Assembly: GCF_003614435.1 (NCBI RefSeq)
Contig: NZ_CP025546.1
Span: 806,001 to 870,000 of the forward strand
Source of the DNA: Mycobacterium paragordonae
GTDB lineage: Bacteria > Actinomycetota > Actinomycetes > Mycobacteriales > Mycobacteriaceae
Length of the DNA stretch: 64,000 bases
Direction: 5' to 3'
The notes beneath the pieces are model-generated. The model had not been told where the DNA came from, did not search any database, and saw nothing but the letters and a program-made list of their open reading frames with translations. This document shows, piece by piece, positions 1-11,118 of the stretch; the stretch's first letter is position 1; every line of letters starts with the position of its first letter. Position numbers and translations under genes: made by a program.

Positions 1-1445
<1,445 letters not shown>

Positions 1446-1449
<4 letters not shown>

Positions 1450-2096
1450 CGGACGACTTTCCACAGGAGCCGGTGACGGTCACCGACAAACGGCGGATCG
1501 ATCCCGAGACTGGTGAAGTACGGCACGACTCTCCCGGCGCTTCGGCGCCGGGAGAGCCCGCTCGGCCCGCCGGTGCGCCGGACCCTTCGTCGAACAAGGT
1601 GGCGGAGCTGACCGCGGACCTGCAACGGGTACAGGCGGATTTCGCCAACTATCGCAAGCGGGCGATGCGCGACCAGCAGGCCGCGGCCGACCGGGCCAGG
1701 GCCGCAGTGGTCGGTGAACTGCTGCATGCGGTGGATGACATCGAGCGGGCGCGCAAGCACGGCGATTTGGAGTCCGGTCCGCTCAAGGCCGTGGCCGACA
1801 AGCTGATGAACGTGTTGAACGGCTTGGGGCTCAAGGCATTCGGTGAAGAAGGCGAAGACTTCGACCCGGTGCTGCACGAAGCCGTGCAACACGAGGGCAA
1901 CGGCGGCCAAGACGCCAAGCCGGTGATCGGAACCGTGATGCGACAGGGCTACCAGCTCGGCGAGCATGTGCTGCGCAACGCGCTGGTGGCGGTCGTCGAA
2001 ACCGTTCCCGACGGGCCGGCCGACGAGAACGCGGCCGGTGCGAAGGAAACCGGGCCGGGCGACACGGGCGATAACACCGACCGCTCCGGTGACTAA
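1446..2096 (+). CDS. grpE: GrpE nucleotide exchange factor
   Basis: Releases ADP from DnaK and so resets the chaperone cycle. The 216-residue protein has a low-complexity, Pro/Asp-rich N-terminus (about 1-55), then a coiled-coil segment ([19 protein letters not shown]) and the GrpE head ([34 protein letters not shown]). The GTG start at 1446 overlaps the dnaK stop (GTGA), which fixes the start and implies coupling. Length is usual for mycobacterial GrpE. The gene is followed after 59 bases by dnaJ1. Confidence 0.97.
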
Positions 2097-2155
2097 TTCC
2101 GCTTTCAGGGCACAGAATCAACAGAACAACGAAAAAGGTAAGGAGGTGACGCGGT

Positions 2156-3325
2156 ATGGCTCAGCGTGAATGGGTCGAAAAAGACTTCTACAAGGAGCTT
2201 GGCGTCCCCTCCGATGCCGACGCCAAGCAGATCAAGACCGCATACCGCAAGCTGGCGTCCGATCTGCACCCGGACAAGAACCCCGCAGGAGCCGAACGGT
2301 TCAAGGCCGTCTCTGAGGCGTACAGCGTCTTGTCTGACGAAGCGAAACGCAAAGAGTACGACGAAACCCGCCGGCTGTTCGCCGGCGGCGGCTTTGGTGG
2401 CCGTCGGTTCGATGCGGGCAACTTCGGCGGCTTCGGCGGAGGTGGTGATGGCGCCGAGTTCAACCTGAACGACTTGTTCGACGCCGCCGGCCGGTCCGGC
2501 GGCGCCAACATCGGCGACTTGTTCGGCGGCTTGTTCGGGCGGGGTGGCACCACCCGGCCCAGCCGGCCGCGCCGCGGCAACGACCTGGAGACCGAGACGG
2601 AACTGGATTTCGTCGAGGCCGCCAAGGGCGTTGCGATGCCACTGCGGCTGACCAGCCCGGCGCCGTGCACCAATTGCCATGGCAGCGGCGCGCGGCCGGG
2701 CACCAGCCCGAAGGTGTGTCCCAACTGCAACGGCTCCGGCGTGATCAGCCGCAATCAGGGCGCGTTCGGATTCTCCGAGCCGTGTACCGAATGCCGGGGC
2801 AGCGGCTCGATCATCGAGCATCCCTGCGAGGAGTGCGGCGGCAACGGCGCCACCACCCGCACCCGGACGATCAACGTGCGGATCCCGCCGGGAGTCGAGG
2901 ACGGTCAGCGGATCAGGCTGGCCGGCCAGGGCGAGGCCGGGTTGCGCGGCGCCCCGTCGGGTGACCTGTACGTGACCGTTCACGTGCGCCCGGACAAGGT
3001 GTTCGGTCGCGACGGTGACGACCTCACCGTCACCGTGCCGGTCAGCTTCACCGAATTGGCTTTGGGCTCAACGCTTTCGGTGCCTACGCTGGACGGCAAG
3101 GTGGGTGTCCGGGTGCCCAAGGGCACCGCGGACGGCCGCATCCTGCGGGTGCGTGGCCGGGGTGTGCCCAAGCGCAGCGGCGGTAGCGGCGACCTGTTGG
3201 TCACCGTCAAGGTGGCGGTCCCGCCGAACGTGGAGGGCCCCGCTCAGGAGGCGCTGGAAGCCTATGCGGCGGCCGAACGGTCCAGCGGTTTCGACCCCAG
3301 GGCGGGATGGGCAGGTAACCGCTGA
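2156..3325 (+). CDS. dnaJ1: DnaJ1 co-chaperone (Hsp40, type I)
   Basis: Delivers unfolded substrates to DnaK and stimulates its ATPase. The 389 residues contain an N-terminal J domain with the HPD triad at 38-40, a Gly/Phe-rich linker with [12 protein letters not shown] runs (about 80-130), four zinc-finger repeats ([32 protein letters not shown]) and two C-terminal beta domains. The ATG has a strong Shine-Dalgarno (AAGGAGGTG) about 9 bases upstream. The stop codon shares one base with the hspR start (TGATG), so hspR is coupled. It lies third in the dnaK operon. Confidence 0.98.
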   Translation: MAQREWVEKDFYKELGVPSDADAKQIKTAYRKLASDLHPDKNPAGAERFKAVSEAYSVLSDEAKRKEYDETRRLFAGGGFGGRRFDAGNFGGFGGGGDGAEFNLNDLFDAAGRSGGANIGDLFGGLFGRGGTTRPSRPRRGNDLETETELDFVEAAKGVAMPLRLTSPAPCTNCHGSGARPGTSPKVCPNCNGSGVISRNQGAFGFSEPCTECRGSGSIIEHPCEECGGNGATTRTRTINVRIPPGVEDGQRIRLAGQGEAGLRGAPSGDLYVTVHVRPDKVFGRDGDDLTVTVPVSFTELALGSTLSVPTLDGKVGVRVPKGTADGRILRVRGRGVPKRSGGSGDLLVTVKVAVPPNVEGPAQEALEAYAAAERSSGFDPRAGWAGNR

Positions 3326-3714
3326 TGGCTTCCGGCCCCAAGAAGAACGAGTCGTCTCGGACCTTCCTGATCTCGGTGGCAGCCGAGCTGGCCGGCATGC
3401 ATGCGCAGACCCTGCGCACTTACGACCGGCTCGGCTTGGTCAGCCCGGAACGCACCGCCGGTGGCGGGCGTCGCTACTCCGAGCACGATGTGAACCTGCT
3501 GCGCGAGGTGCAGCGCCTCTCCCAGGACGAGGGCGTCAACCTCGCCGGCATCAAGCGCATCATCGAGCTCACCAATCAGGTTGACGCGCTACAGTCCCGG
3601 CTCAAGGAAATGGCCGAGGAGTTGGCGGTGTTGCGTGCCAACCAGCGCCGCGAGGTCGCCGTGGTGCCCAAGAGCACGGCGCTGGTCGTCTGGCAGCCGC
3701 GCTCGCGCCGGTGA
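3325..3714 (+). CDS. hspR: HspR, MerR-family heat-shock repressor
   Basis: Represses the dnaK operon and clpB in actinobacteria by binding HAIR inverted repeats, with DnaK as co-repressor (known for the family). The 129-residue protein has an N-terminal MerR-type winged helix-turn-helix (AELAGMHAQTLRTYDRLGLVSPERTAGGGRRYSEHD) and a coiled-coil tail (VDALQSRLKEMAEELAVLRANQ). It overlaps the dnaJ1 stop by one base, giving the usual autoregulated dnaK-grpE-dnaJ-hspR operon. A HAIR-like site that HspR could bind lies upstream of clpB at 11119-11139. Confidence 0.97.
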   Translation: MASGPKKNESSRTFLISVAAELAGMHAQTLRTYDRLGLVSPERTAGGGRRYSEHDVNLLREVQRLSQDEGVNLAGIKRIIELTNQVDALQSRLKEMAEELAVLRANQRREVAVVPKSTALVVWQPRSRR

Positions 3715-3792
3715 GCCCGCGCCGGTGAGCGGAGCCCGCGTAGCGGGCGAGCGAACGGCGCCATCGACATCCGCCGGTGAGCAGAGCCCGCC
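3715..3792. repeat. GC-rich intergenic repeat with hairpin after hspR
   Basis: The gap between the convergent hspR and aldose-epimerase genes contains the 10-mer GCCGGTGAGC three times: across the hspR stop (3707-3716), just after it, and near 3772. A perfect 6-bp hairpin (GCCCGC-GTA-GCGGGC) sits at 3734-3748. There is no T-run, so it would be an atypical terminator. It may be part of a dispersed mycobacterial intergenic repeat. Confidence 0.5.
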
Positions 3793-4683
3793 TCAGACCT
3801 CGATGGAAAATACCGCGGTGGCCGGCGCGCCCGGGACCGCGGATCGATAGCCCCCGCGGCTGAGCGCATCCGTCGGAGCGGCCATCGGCTCGAAGCAAAT
3901 CACGTCCTCGCCAGGGGGTGCGAAAATCTGCGCCGCTGTATACCCACGCTCGAAGCACACCCGAATGCGCCGGCCGCCGCCGCTGACCTCGAAGACCGCT
4001 CCCTCTTGGACCCCGGCATAGGCGTCGTCGAACGTGTCCGAGCCCAGTCGCTGCGATCGCGCCGGCTGCTCGACCGCCTGGCCGGTCGGCAGCCCGCGCT
4101 CGTCCAGAGCCAGATGGCGTAGCGGCGGCGTCGCGATCACCCAGTCGGCGCGGTCGGTATCGGGCAGCTGTAGGTACGGGTGATATCCGAAGCACAACGG
4201 CACGTCGCGATCCCCGGTCGGCGTCACGGTGGTGCGTACCGTCAACGTCCGCTCTTGCAGGCGCACCGTCATGGCGAGCAGATGCGGGTAAGGGAAGCTG
4301 GCCAGCAGGCTCTCGTCGGCGCCGAAGTCCAACTCGGCGCTGAGTTCGTCGGCCGACTCGGACGTCACTCGCCAGCCTGGATATGCGGCCAGGACGCCAT
4401 GGATCGGCAAACCCGCGGGATCGGCTCGCACCCCATGCTCGCCGGGCCGCAGCGTCACGGACACGCCCTCGGCCTCATATGTGTTGGCCCTCAACCGGTT
4501 TGCCCACGGATACAGCACCGGAATGCCCATCGTCTTGCCGTTCTCGCGGTACGCCTCGAGGCCCCTTCGCTGGCCGAGCAACTCCGCGCCCGCGTCGGTC
4601 AGCGAGGTGCCGATCATTCCGGCATCGGGTACGAATTGAGCCGCCACCGATGACGACGGGTCGCGCAGCGTGACGACGTGCAC
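3793..4683 (-). CDS. Aldose 1-epimerase family protein
   Basis: Likely interconverts alpha and beta anomers of an aldose. This 296-residue protein shows the galactose-mutarotase fold motifs in order: sugar-binding NRLRANTYEAEG, the IHG loop (GLPIHGVLA), the catalytic-His region (FGYHPYLQLP) and the general-base Glu region (VICFEPMAAPTDA). I chose the GTG at 4683 because GAGGAGG lies 6 bases upstream; longer reading frames run into the neighbouring flavohaemoglobin gene. It follows that gene by 17 bases on the same strand and converges on hspR. The sugar substrate is not predictable. Confidence 0.88.
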   Translation of the reverse strand: MHVVTLRDPSSSVAAQFVPDAGMIGTSLTDAGAELLGQRRGLEAYRENGKTMGIPVLYPWANRLRANTYEAEGVSVTLRPGEHGVRADPAGLPIHGVLAAYPGWRVTSESADELSAELDFGADESLLASFPYPHLLAMTVRLQERTLTVRTTVTPTGDRDVPLCFGYHPYLQLPDTDRADWVIATPPLRHLALDERGLPTGQAVEQPARSQRLGSDTFDDAYAGVQEGAVFEVSGGGRRIRVCFERGYTAAQIFAPPGEDVICFEPMAAPTDALSRGGYRSAVPGAPATAVFSIEV

Positions 4684-4700
4684 CGGATCCTCCTCGGGGA

Positions 4701-5861
4701 CTAACGCGATAGCGGGTCGTGCTGAATGTGTTCGGGCGGGGCGCCTTTGGCGATCAGTGCGGCCTTCGTCGCGCGGACCATCTGGGGGCCGCCGCAGATC
4801 AGTATCTGGCGGTCGCCCCAGGCGCCGTACCTGGTGACCACGTCCGGCAGCCGGCCCGTCTGGCGCACGTGCAGCCCGCGCGGCGGCGAAACGTCGGGGT
4901 AGTCGGCGGCCCAGGCCGGATCGTTGTTGTATTCCGAGACCGGCGAGACCGACAGCCACGGATTGTGCGACGCCACCTGCCACAGCGTGCGCAGGTCGTA
5001 AAGCTCGCAGCGGTAGCGCGCACCGAAGAACAGATGCACCCGCGGGTTCACGCCGAAGCGGCTGAGGTCCATGATCAGCGTCCGCAGCGGAGCCAGTCCG
5101 GTGCTGCCCGCGACCATCAGCACGTCCCCGCCGTCACGGTCGACCCGCAGGCCGCCGTGCGGGCCGGACACCCGCCACCTGTCGCCGGGGCGGGTTTCGT
5201 TGACGATCGCGTTGCTCACCAGGCCGCCGGGCACGACACGGACGTGGAACTCGATGCCGCCCCCCGGGTCGGCGGGGATGGCGGGGGACAGATAGCGCCA
5301 GCGGCGCGGGCATTGCGGAATCTGCACGTTGACGTACTGCCCGGGGTGGTAGTCCAGCGGGCGGTCCAGGTGCAACCGGACAACCGCCAGGTCGCGCGAC
5401 ACCCGGTTGTGTTCGATGACCGTGCCATCCACCCAGGCGGGCGCGTCGTCGGAGTCGGCCGCGCCGCTCATTACCCCGGAGAACAGGTTGAGGGACTGGT
5501 CAGCGGCCTCCTGGACCGCGTCGGTCCAGGCGCTGCCCAGGTGGCTGCGCAGCGTGGAGTGCAACGCGCGGCGCAGTGTCTGATAGTGCTCCGGCAGTAC
5601 TCCGTATTTGCGGTGATCGCGGCCGAGCTGGGCCAAAAAGGCCACCGGCTCGTCGGCCCGCTGGGCGACCAATTCGCCGTAGAGCCAGTGCATGGCCTGA
5701 CCGAAAGCCGCGCGCTGGCCGCTCATCTCCGGCGGAAACAGGTCCCGCACCGAGGTGTCCAGGGCAAACCAGTGGTCGTAGAAGCGGTGGACGAGCTCGG
5801 TGCCATCGGGTTTGAAGGCATCCCGCAGCACCTGCAACGCATCCCGGTCCTCGAGGCCCAC
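4701..5861 (-). CDS. Type II flavohaemoglobin-like oxidoreductase (Rv0385-like)
   Basis: The protein of 386 residues has an N-terminal globin domain (about 1-135, with HRKYGVLPEHYQTL around the expected haem-proximal region) and a C-terminal ferredoxin-reductase domain. Flavin binding is suggested by RRWRYLSPAIP and NAD(P)H binding by GSTGLAPLRTLI and ICGGPQMV. The M. tuberculosis homologue Rv0385 is described as a type II flavohaemoglobin, with roles suggested in electron transfer or oxidative stress rather than classic NO dioxygenation. The GTG start at 5861 gives MGLEDRDALQ. In M. tuberculosis it diverges directly from clpB; here the PE_PGRS gene lies between them, so it now follows that gene by 71 bases on the same strand. 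Confidence 0.88.
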   Translation of the reverse strand: MGLEDRDALQVLRDAFKPDGTELVHRFYDHWFALDTSVRDLFPPEMSGQRAAFGQAMHWLYGELVAQRADEPVAFLAQLGRDHRKYGVLPEHYQTLRRALHSTLRSHLGSAWTDAVQEAADQSLNLFSGVMSGAADSDDAPAWVDGTVIEHNRVSRDLAVVRLHLDRPLDYHPGQYVNVQIPQCPRRWRYLSPAIPADPGGGIEFHVRVVPGGLVSNAIVNETRPGDRWRVSGPHGGLRVDRDGGDVLMVAGSTGLAPLRTLIMDLSRFGVNPRVHLFFGARYRCELYDLRTLWQVASHNPWLSVSPVSEYNNDPAWAADYPDVSPPRGLHVRQTGRLPDVVTRYGAWGDRQILICGGPQMVRATKAALIAKGAPPEHIQHDPLSR

Positions 5862-5932
5862 GGACGCCGATTCTAGGCCGGGGTCCCGGCCGGTGTGCTC
5901 GGCTGAGCCTGAACGAGGGTTGCTGCTGGGGC

Positions 5933-8900
5933 CTATGCGGGTCCGCCCTTACCGCCGACGCCGCCGGTGCCGCGGGTGAAGCCGGAAGCGGGGGTTCCCG
6001 GCTGGCCGCTCGTGCCGGGGCCGCCGGTGCCGTCGCCACCCTTACCACCGTCGGCGCCGTTGCCGGCGTTCTGTGGGAAGCTGCCCTGGCCGTTGTCACC
6101 GCCGTTGCCGCCGCGACCCCCGGCACCGCCGGCGCCGAAGCCGTTGCCGTCGCCGCCGTCGCCACCCGTCCCGCCGTTTCCGCCAAGGCCGGAGGCACCG
6201 CCTTGGCCGCCGGAGCCGCCGCCGCCGCCGTCGCCACCGGGGCCAGTTGCGGCCACACCGCCGGTGCCGCCCATTCCACCGGTGCCGCCGTTGGCCGCAA
6301 GTGGGATTTGTTGCCCGGAGGCTGGCATCGCTGCCACGCCGCCCGTGCCGCCAGATCCGCCGGCGCCGCCAGCGCCGCCGGCAACAGCGCCGGTACCGCC
6401 CACGCCTCCATTGCCGCCGTTGCCGCCGTTAGCGGAAGTGTGACTCTGATTACCGAAACCACCGTTACCGCCTCGGCCGCCGGCGCCGCCGACGTAGCCG
6501 GTACCGCCCGTGCCGCCGTTGCCGCCGTTGCCGCCGTTGGCCGCCGCGGTGTAATTGTCCAGCGCGAGGGCATTGCCAGCGCTGCCGCCGGTGCCTCCGG
6601 CGCCTCCGGTGCCTCCGGTGGCGGTACCGGTAGCGTTCCCGCCGGCGCCGCCCGCTCCGCCGGTGCCGCCGATGACATTGAAGTTTCCGGTTGCGCCAGC
6701 TCCACCGGCGCCACCGGTGCCACCGGTCCCGGCCTTTCCGGCAGCTCCCGGGTCACCTGCCGCCGTGCCCGGTCCGGCGCCGCCGCCGGTTCCAGCGGTG
6801 CCGACGGCGCCGCCCGTTCCGCCGGTACCACCGGCGCCGGCGCCGGCGCTGGACGTGGCCGCCGCGCCTGTTCCACCGGTGCCGCCCGTTCCGCCGGTGC
6901 CTGCAGTGCCGCCGTCGCCCGCTTTGGCGCCGGCGCCGCCGGCCGCACCGCCTTGTCCCCCCTGTCCGCCCTGTCCGCCGACACCGCCGAGGCCACCCTG
7001 GCCACTAGTACCGCCACCGGCGGGTGTGGTTCCCTGCGCGCCGCCACCGCCGGTGCCGCCGGTGCCGCCGGTGCCGCCCTGGCCACCCAGCCCGCCGTCG
7101 CCGTTGATGGCGCCAGTGCCCCCGCTGCCGCCCTGGCCACCCATCCCGCCGCCAGAGCCATTTCCGCCTGTCGCGCCGGGTGTGGCGCCGGTGCTCCCAG
7201 TGAGGCCGGTGCCGCCCTGGCCGCCCTGCCCTCCGGTACCGGCGGCTCCCAAGCCACCTGCGTTGGTGCCTGTCCCAGGGGTGCCTGCCTGGCCGCCGGT
7301 GCCGCCGGTGCCTCCGGTGCCGGGTCCGTCGGCGCTGGTGGCTGCTGCACCTTGGCCGCCAAAGCCTCCGGTGCCGCCAGTACCGGCGGTGCCGCCGTTG
7401 CCGGTCTTACCCGCCGCTCCGGCCCCGCCGCCTGCTTGACCGCCCACCCCTCCTTGGCCGCCGCTGCCGCCCAGCCCGCCCTGGCCGCCCTGGCCGCTAC
7501 TGCCGCCGGTGACAGGTGTGACTCCTTGCGCACCCGCGCCCCCGGTGCCGCCTCGGCCGCCTTGGCCACCCTGGCCGCCGACTCCGCCGTCCCCGTTGGT
7601 CCCGCCGACGCCTGCTGTGCCGCCGGTGCCGCCGGTGCCGCCGAAGCCTCCGGTTGAGCCGATACCACCGGTCGCTCCTGACGTAGCGCCGGTGCTCCCG
7701 GTAGCGCCGGTGCCGCCTTGGCCGCCCTGACCTCCCGTGCCGCCGGTTCCTGCGTTGCCGACGGCGGAACCCGCTCCGGCCGTGCCGGCCGCACCACCCG
7801 TGCCACCCGTGCCGCCAATGCCAGGGCCCTTGGTGCTGGTGGCGGCTGCTCCCAAACCGCCGGTGCCGCCGGTGCCGCCGGTACCGGCCGTGCCACCGGT
7901 GCCGGTGTTACCCCCTGCGCCCGCCCCGGCCCCGGCCTGTCCGCCTTGTCCGCCCTGACCACCGGTGCCGCCCTGGCCGCCCTGGCCCCCTTGGCCGGCA
8001 GTGCCGCCGGTGGGTGTGACGCTTTGCAGGCCGTCGCCGCCGGTGCCGCCGCCGCCGCCGGTGCCGCCCTGGCCGCCTTGTCCGCCGTCGCCATTTGTGC
8101 CGCCGGCACCGGCGGCGCCACCCGTACCCCCCATGCCGCCGTCGCCGCCCTGGGAACCGGTGCCGCCCGTGTCTCCGAAGCTGATGGCTTTGGTGCCGGC
8201 CGCTCCGTCACCGCCTTGGCCGCCCTGTCCGCCTTGGCCTCCGGTACCGGCGTTTCCTGTTGTGGCGCCGGTGCCCGTTGTGCCGGCGGCCCCGCCGGTG
8301 CCTCCCGTGCCGCCGGTGCCGGGTCCGTCGGTGCTGGTGGCGGCCGCCCCCTGCCCTCCGGTGCCGCCTTTTCCTCCGGTGCCTGCGGTGCCGCCGGTGC
8401 CGGTGTTGCCTGCTGCGCCCGCGCCGGCTCCGGCCTGTCCGCCTTGCCCGCCTTGTCCGCCTTGGCCACCCTGGCCGCCCTGCCCACCCTGCCCGCTTGC
8501 ACCGCCGCCGGACGGCGTGGTTCCCTGCACGCCTAGGCCACCGGTACCACCTTGGCCACCGGTGCCACCGGTGCCGCCTTGGCCCCCGTCGCCATTGGTG
8601 CCGCCTGTACCTGAGGTGCCGCCGGCGCCGCCGGCACCTCCTTGACCGCCGAGGTAGCCGGCGCCGCCAGTCGCTGCGAGCGTGACAGCGTCGCCGGCCG
8701 CGCCGCTGCCGCCCTGGCCGCCTTGTCCTCCGGTTCCGCCGGTGCCTGCGGCGCCGGTGGTGCCTGCCGCGCCGGCGCCGTTGCCTGCCGCGCCGCCGGC
8801 GCCGGCGGTGCCTCCGGCGCCACCTGCTCCGCCGGTGCCGCCGTTGCTGTTGACACCGGTGATGCCGGTGCCGCCGTGACCGCCTTGGCCGCCGCTGCCG

Positions 8901-10921
8901 CCGGTGCCGCCGGTGCCGTTGACGCCACCGGGTCCGGCTGTGCCGCCTTGTCCGCCCTGGCCGCCGGCGCCGCCGGCGTAGCCGGTGGCGTCGCTGCCGT
9001 CGGCGAGGGTGGCCTGGGTGGCGTTCGCGCCGGTGCCGCCCTGGCCGCCTTGTCCTCCGGTTCCGCCGGTGCCTGCGGCGCCGGTGGTGCCTGCCGCGCC
9101 GGCGCCGGTGCCTGCCGCGCCGCCTGCGCCGGCGGTGCCGCCGGCGCCTCCTGCCCCGCCGGTGCCGCCGTTGCTGTTGATGCCGGTGACGCCGGTGCCG
9201 CCCTGACCGCCTTGGCCGCCGGCGCCCCCGGTGCCGCCTTTGCCGTTGACGCCGCCCGCTCCGGCTGTGCCGCCTTGTCCGCCCTGGCCGCCGGCGCCGC
9301 CGGCGTAGCCGGTTGCGTCGCTGCCGTCGGCCGAAGTGGCGTTGGGGCCGGCGGCGCTGGAGCCCCCGTCCCCACCGCGACCCCCGGTGCCACCGGTCCC
9401 GGAATCGCCCGCGGACCCCGCGGCCCCGGCGCCAGTGCCTGCCGAGCCGCCGACGCCGACGGCGCCACCGGCCCCGCCCGCACCGCCTTGGCCCCCGACA
9501 CCGGTGGTGCTGGCACCGCCGCTGCCACCGTCACCGCCGAGGCCGCCGGTGCCGCCTTGCCCGCCGCGCCCGTTGGTTCCGCCCGCGAATGCCGCGCCGC
9601 CCTGGCCGCCCTGCCCGCCTTGTCCGCCGGCGGTTCCCGCGCCGCCCGTACCGCCGTCGCTGGTTGCCGCCGAACCATTGTGGCCGGCCCCGCCGTCACC
9701 TCCCTGACCGCCGGTCCCGCCGTCGCCGGCGACACCTCTCCCACCCGCGTGCCCGCCCGGTCCGCCGGCCGCGCCGCCCGCGCCGGCGGCCCCGCCGTGT
9801 CCTCCGTTCCCGCCGGCGCTGCCGGCTCCGGCGGCCGAGGTTGCGGTGGCCGCTGCGCCGGCGCCGCCCGTTCCGCCGGTTCCGCCGACGCCGCCGGCTC
9901 CGCCGACGCCGCCGTCGCCCGCGACGCCCAGGAACAGGGCGCCGGTCCCACCTTCGCCGCCCCTGCCGCCGGTTCCACCGGCAAAACCGGTGTCGCCTTG
10001 CTGAGCCGCCGAGCCGTTGGCCCCTGCTGCTCCCGCCCCACCTGCGCCACCCGCGCCGCCGTGTCCGCCGTTACCTCCCAGCAGTCCGCTGGGCCCGCCG
10101 TGGCCTCCCGTGCCGCCGATACCCCCGGCGCCCGAGCCGAACGGCCCGCCCGCGGGTCCGGCGCCGCCGGCCCCACCCGCTCCGCCGTCACCGAAAAGCC
10201 GTGCGCCAAAGCCGCCGGTTCCGCCTGCGCCGCCGAAAACAGTGCCCGGGGTACCCGTCCCACCTGCTCCGCCGTGGCCGCCATTGCCGTAGAAGAATCC
10301 GGCGTTTCCGCCGGTGCCGCCGACGGCACCCAAGCCTCCGGCGCCTCCGGCACCGCCGTTTCCGAAAATCAGCCCGCCGCGTCCGCCGCCGCCACCTGCG
10401 GCACCGATTCCGCCGGCCCCTCCTTGGCCGCCGCTACCCAACAGACCGGCCGACCCGCCGGCACCCCCGGCCTGCCCGGCGGCGCCCGGTGCACCGTTGC
10501 CGCCGTTGCCCAGCAGAATTCCGCCGGCCCCGCCGTCAGCGCCGGCCGTCGTCGCGTTGGCCCCGTTGCCGATCAGGGGACGACCGAACAGGGCCTCGCT
10601 GGGTCCGTTGACTGCGTCCAAAAGGCTTCGCAGCGGCGCGACGTTGGCCGACTCGGCACTTCCATAGGCCGCACCAGCAGCGGTCAAGGTTCGTACGAAC
10701 TGGTCGTGGAACAGATCCACCTGGGCACTCAGTGCCAGGTAATCCTTGCCGAACGTCCCGAACATCGCTGCGATCGCCGCGGAAACCTCGTCGAGACCAG
10801 CCGCTGCCACCGCCGTGGTGGGCAGCGCCGCCAATCCGTGCGCGGTGCGCAGCGAATTTCCGATTCCACTCAGGTCCGACGCGGCGACCGCGAGGCTGTC
10901 CGCTGAAAACAACAACGCCAT
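5933..10921 (-). CDS. PE_PGRS family protein (1662 aa)
   Basis: Very large mycobacterial PE_PGRS surface or secreted protein. Residues 1 to about 95 form a PE domain (MALLFSADSLAVAASDLSG, then a predicted helical pair). A linker (EALFGRPLIGNGAN) is followed by roughly 1540 residues of Gly-Gly-X repeats. I chose the ATG at 10921, which has GAGGGG 8-13 bases upstream, rather than the upstream in-frame codon at 10978. PE domains usually guide export through an ESX type VII system. The repeat part contains two families of long tandem modules, described separately. The gene sits between clpB and the Rv0385 homologue and looks like a lineage-specific insertion there. Confidence 0.95.
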   Translation of the reverse strand: MALLFSADSLAVAASDLSGIGNSLRTAHGLAALPTTAVAAAGLDEVSAAIAAMFGTFGKDYLALSAQVDLFHDQFVRTLTAAGAAYGSAESANVAPLRSLLDAVNGPSEALFGRPLIGNGANATTAGADGGAGGILLGNGGNGAPGAAGQAGGAGGSAGLLGSGGQGGAGGIGAAGGGGGRGGLIFGNGGAGGAGGLGAVGGTGGNAGFFYGNGGHGGAGGTGTPGTVFGGAGGTGGFGARLFGDGGAGGAGGAGPAGGPFGSGAGGIGGTGGHGGPSGLLGGNGGHGGAGGAGGAGAAGANGSAAQQGDTGFAGGTGGRGGEGGTGALFLGVAGDGGVGGAGGVGGTGGTGGAGAAATATSAAGAGSAGGNGGHGGAAGAGGAAGGPGGHAGGRGVAGDGGTGGQGGDGGAGHNGSAATSDGGTGGAGTAGGQGGQGGQGGAAFAGGTNGRGGQGGTGGLGGDGGSGGASTTGVGGQGGAGGAGGAVGVGGSAGTGAGAAGSAGDSGTGGTGGRGGDGGSSAAGPNATSADGSDATGYAGGAGGQGGQGGTAGAGGVNGKGGTGGAGGQGGQGGTGVTGINSNGGTGGAGGAGGTAGAGGAAGTGAGAAGTTGAAGTGGTGGQGGQGGTGANATQATLADGSDATGYAGGAGGQGGQGGTAGPGGVNGTGGTGGSGGQGGHGGTGITGVNSNGGTGGAGGAGGTAGAGGAAGNGAGAAGTTGAAGTGGTGGQGGQGGSGAAGDAVTLAATGGAGYLGGQGGAGGAGGTSGTGGTNGDGGQGGTGGTGGQGGTGGLGVQGTTPSGGGASGQGGQGGQGGQGGQGGQGGQAGAGAGAAGNTGTGGTAGTGGKGGTGGQGAAATSTDGPGTGGTGGTGGAAGTTGTGATTGNAGTGGQGGQGGQGGDGAAGTKAISFGDTGGTGSQGGDGGMGGTGGAAGAGGTNGDGGQGGQGGTGGGGGTGGDGLQSVTPTGGTAGQGGQGGQGGTGGQGGQGGQAGAGAGAGGNTGTGGTAGTGGTGGTGGLGAAATSTKGPGIGGTGGTGGAAGTAGAGSAVGNAGTGGTGGQGGQGGTGATGSTGATSGATGGIGSTGGFGGTGGTGGTAGVGGTNGDGGVGGQGGQGGRGGTGGAGAQGVTPVTGGSSGQGGQGGLGGSGGQGGVGGQAGGGAGAAGKTGNGGTAGTGGTGGFGGQGAAATSADGPGTGGTGGTGGQAGTPGTGTNAGGLGAAGTGGQGGQGGTGLTGSTGATPGATGGNGSGGGMGGQGGSGGTGAINGDGGLGGQGGTGGTGGTGGGGAQGTTPAGGGTSGQGGLGGVGGQGGQGGQGGAAGGAGAKAGDGGTAGTGGTGGTGGTGAAATSSAGAGAGGTGGTGGAVGTAGTGGGAGPGTAAGDPGAAGKAGTGGTGGAGGAGATGNFNVIGGTGGAGGAGGNATGTATGGTGGAGGTGGSAGNALALDNYTAAANGGNGGNGGTGGTGYVGGAGGRGGNGGFGNQSHTSANGGNGGNGGVGGTGAVAGGAGGAGGSGGTGGVAAMPASGQQIPLAANGGTGGMGGTGGVAATGPGGDGGGGGSGGQGGASGLGGNGGTGGDGGDGNGFGAGGAGGRGGNGGDNGQGSFPQNAGNGADGGKGGDGTGGPGTSGQPGTPASGFTRGTGGVGGKGGPA
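7000..8590 (-). repeat. Four ~165-residue PGRS modules
   Basis: Inside the PE_PGRS gene, a module carrying TNGDGG-like and Q-G/S-T/V-TP signatures occurs four times. Anchor bases lie near 8588, 8087, 7589 and 7097, so the periods are 501, 498 and 492 bp (167, 166 and 164 codons). The TP signatures read GVQGTTP, GLQSVTP, GAQGVTP and GAQGTTP. Confidence 0.85.
8640..9330 (-). repeat. Three ~108-residue PGRS modules
   Basis: A second module type in the PE_PGRS gene is marked by a rare Gly-Tyr pair (GYAGGAGGQGGQGG or GYLGGQGGAGG). Its TAC codons lie at 9305, 8978 and 8654, giving periods of 327 and 324 bp (109 and 108 codons). The two outer copies share DGSDATGYAGG exactly. Confidence 0.8.
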
Positions 10922-11118
10922 AACGAAAACCCCTCGACGGCAGGGACTCCGGCAAACGACGGAGCGAAATTGACGCACACGCTACCTACGTCGTGAACCG
11001 GTGAGTGCAGTTTTCGCAAACATTCATATAGGAGCGAAAGCTCCCTGGAACGGGGTTCTAAAGTGCGATCCTCGTGCGCTTCGGGCGGGTCTCGCGCGGA
11101 TCCGGGAAAAAAGTTAGA

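Noticed and set aside
5933..10500. CRISPR-like array in the PGRS region
   Set aside because: Repeats are coding, irregular and in frame, with no uniform spacers.
5967..10906. Long open frames antisense to the PE_PGRS gene
   Set aside because: They are Pro/Ala/Arg-rich mirror translations of GGX codons; the minus strand has the PE domain and a good start.
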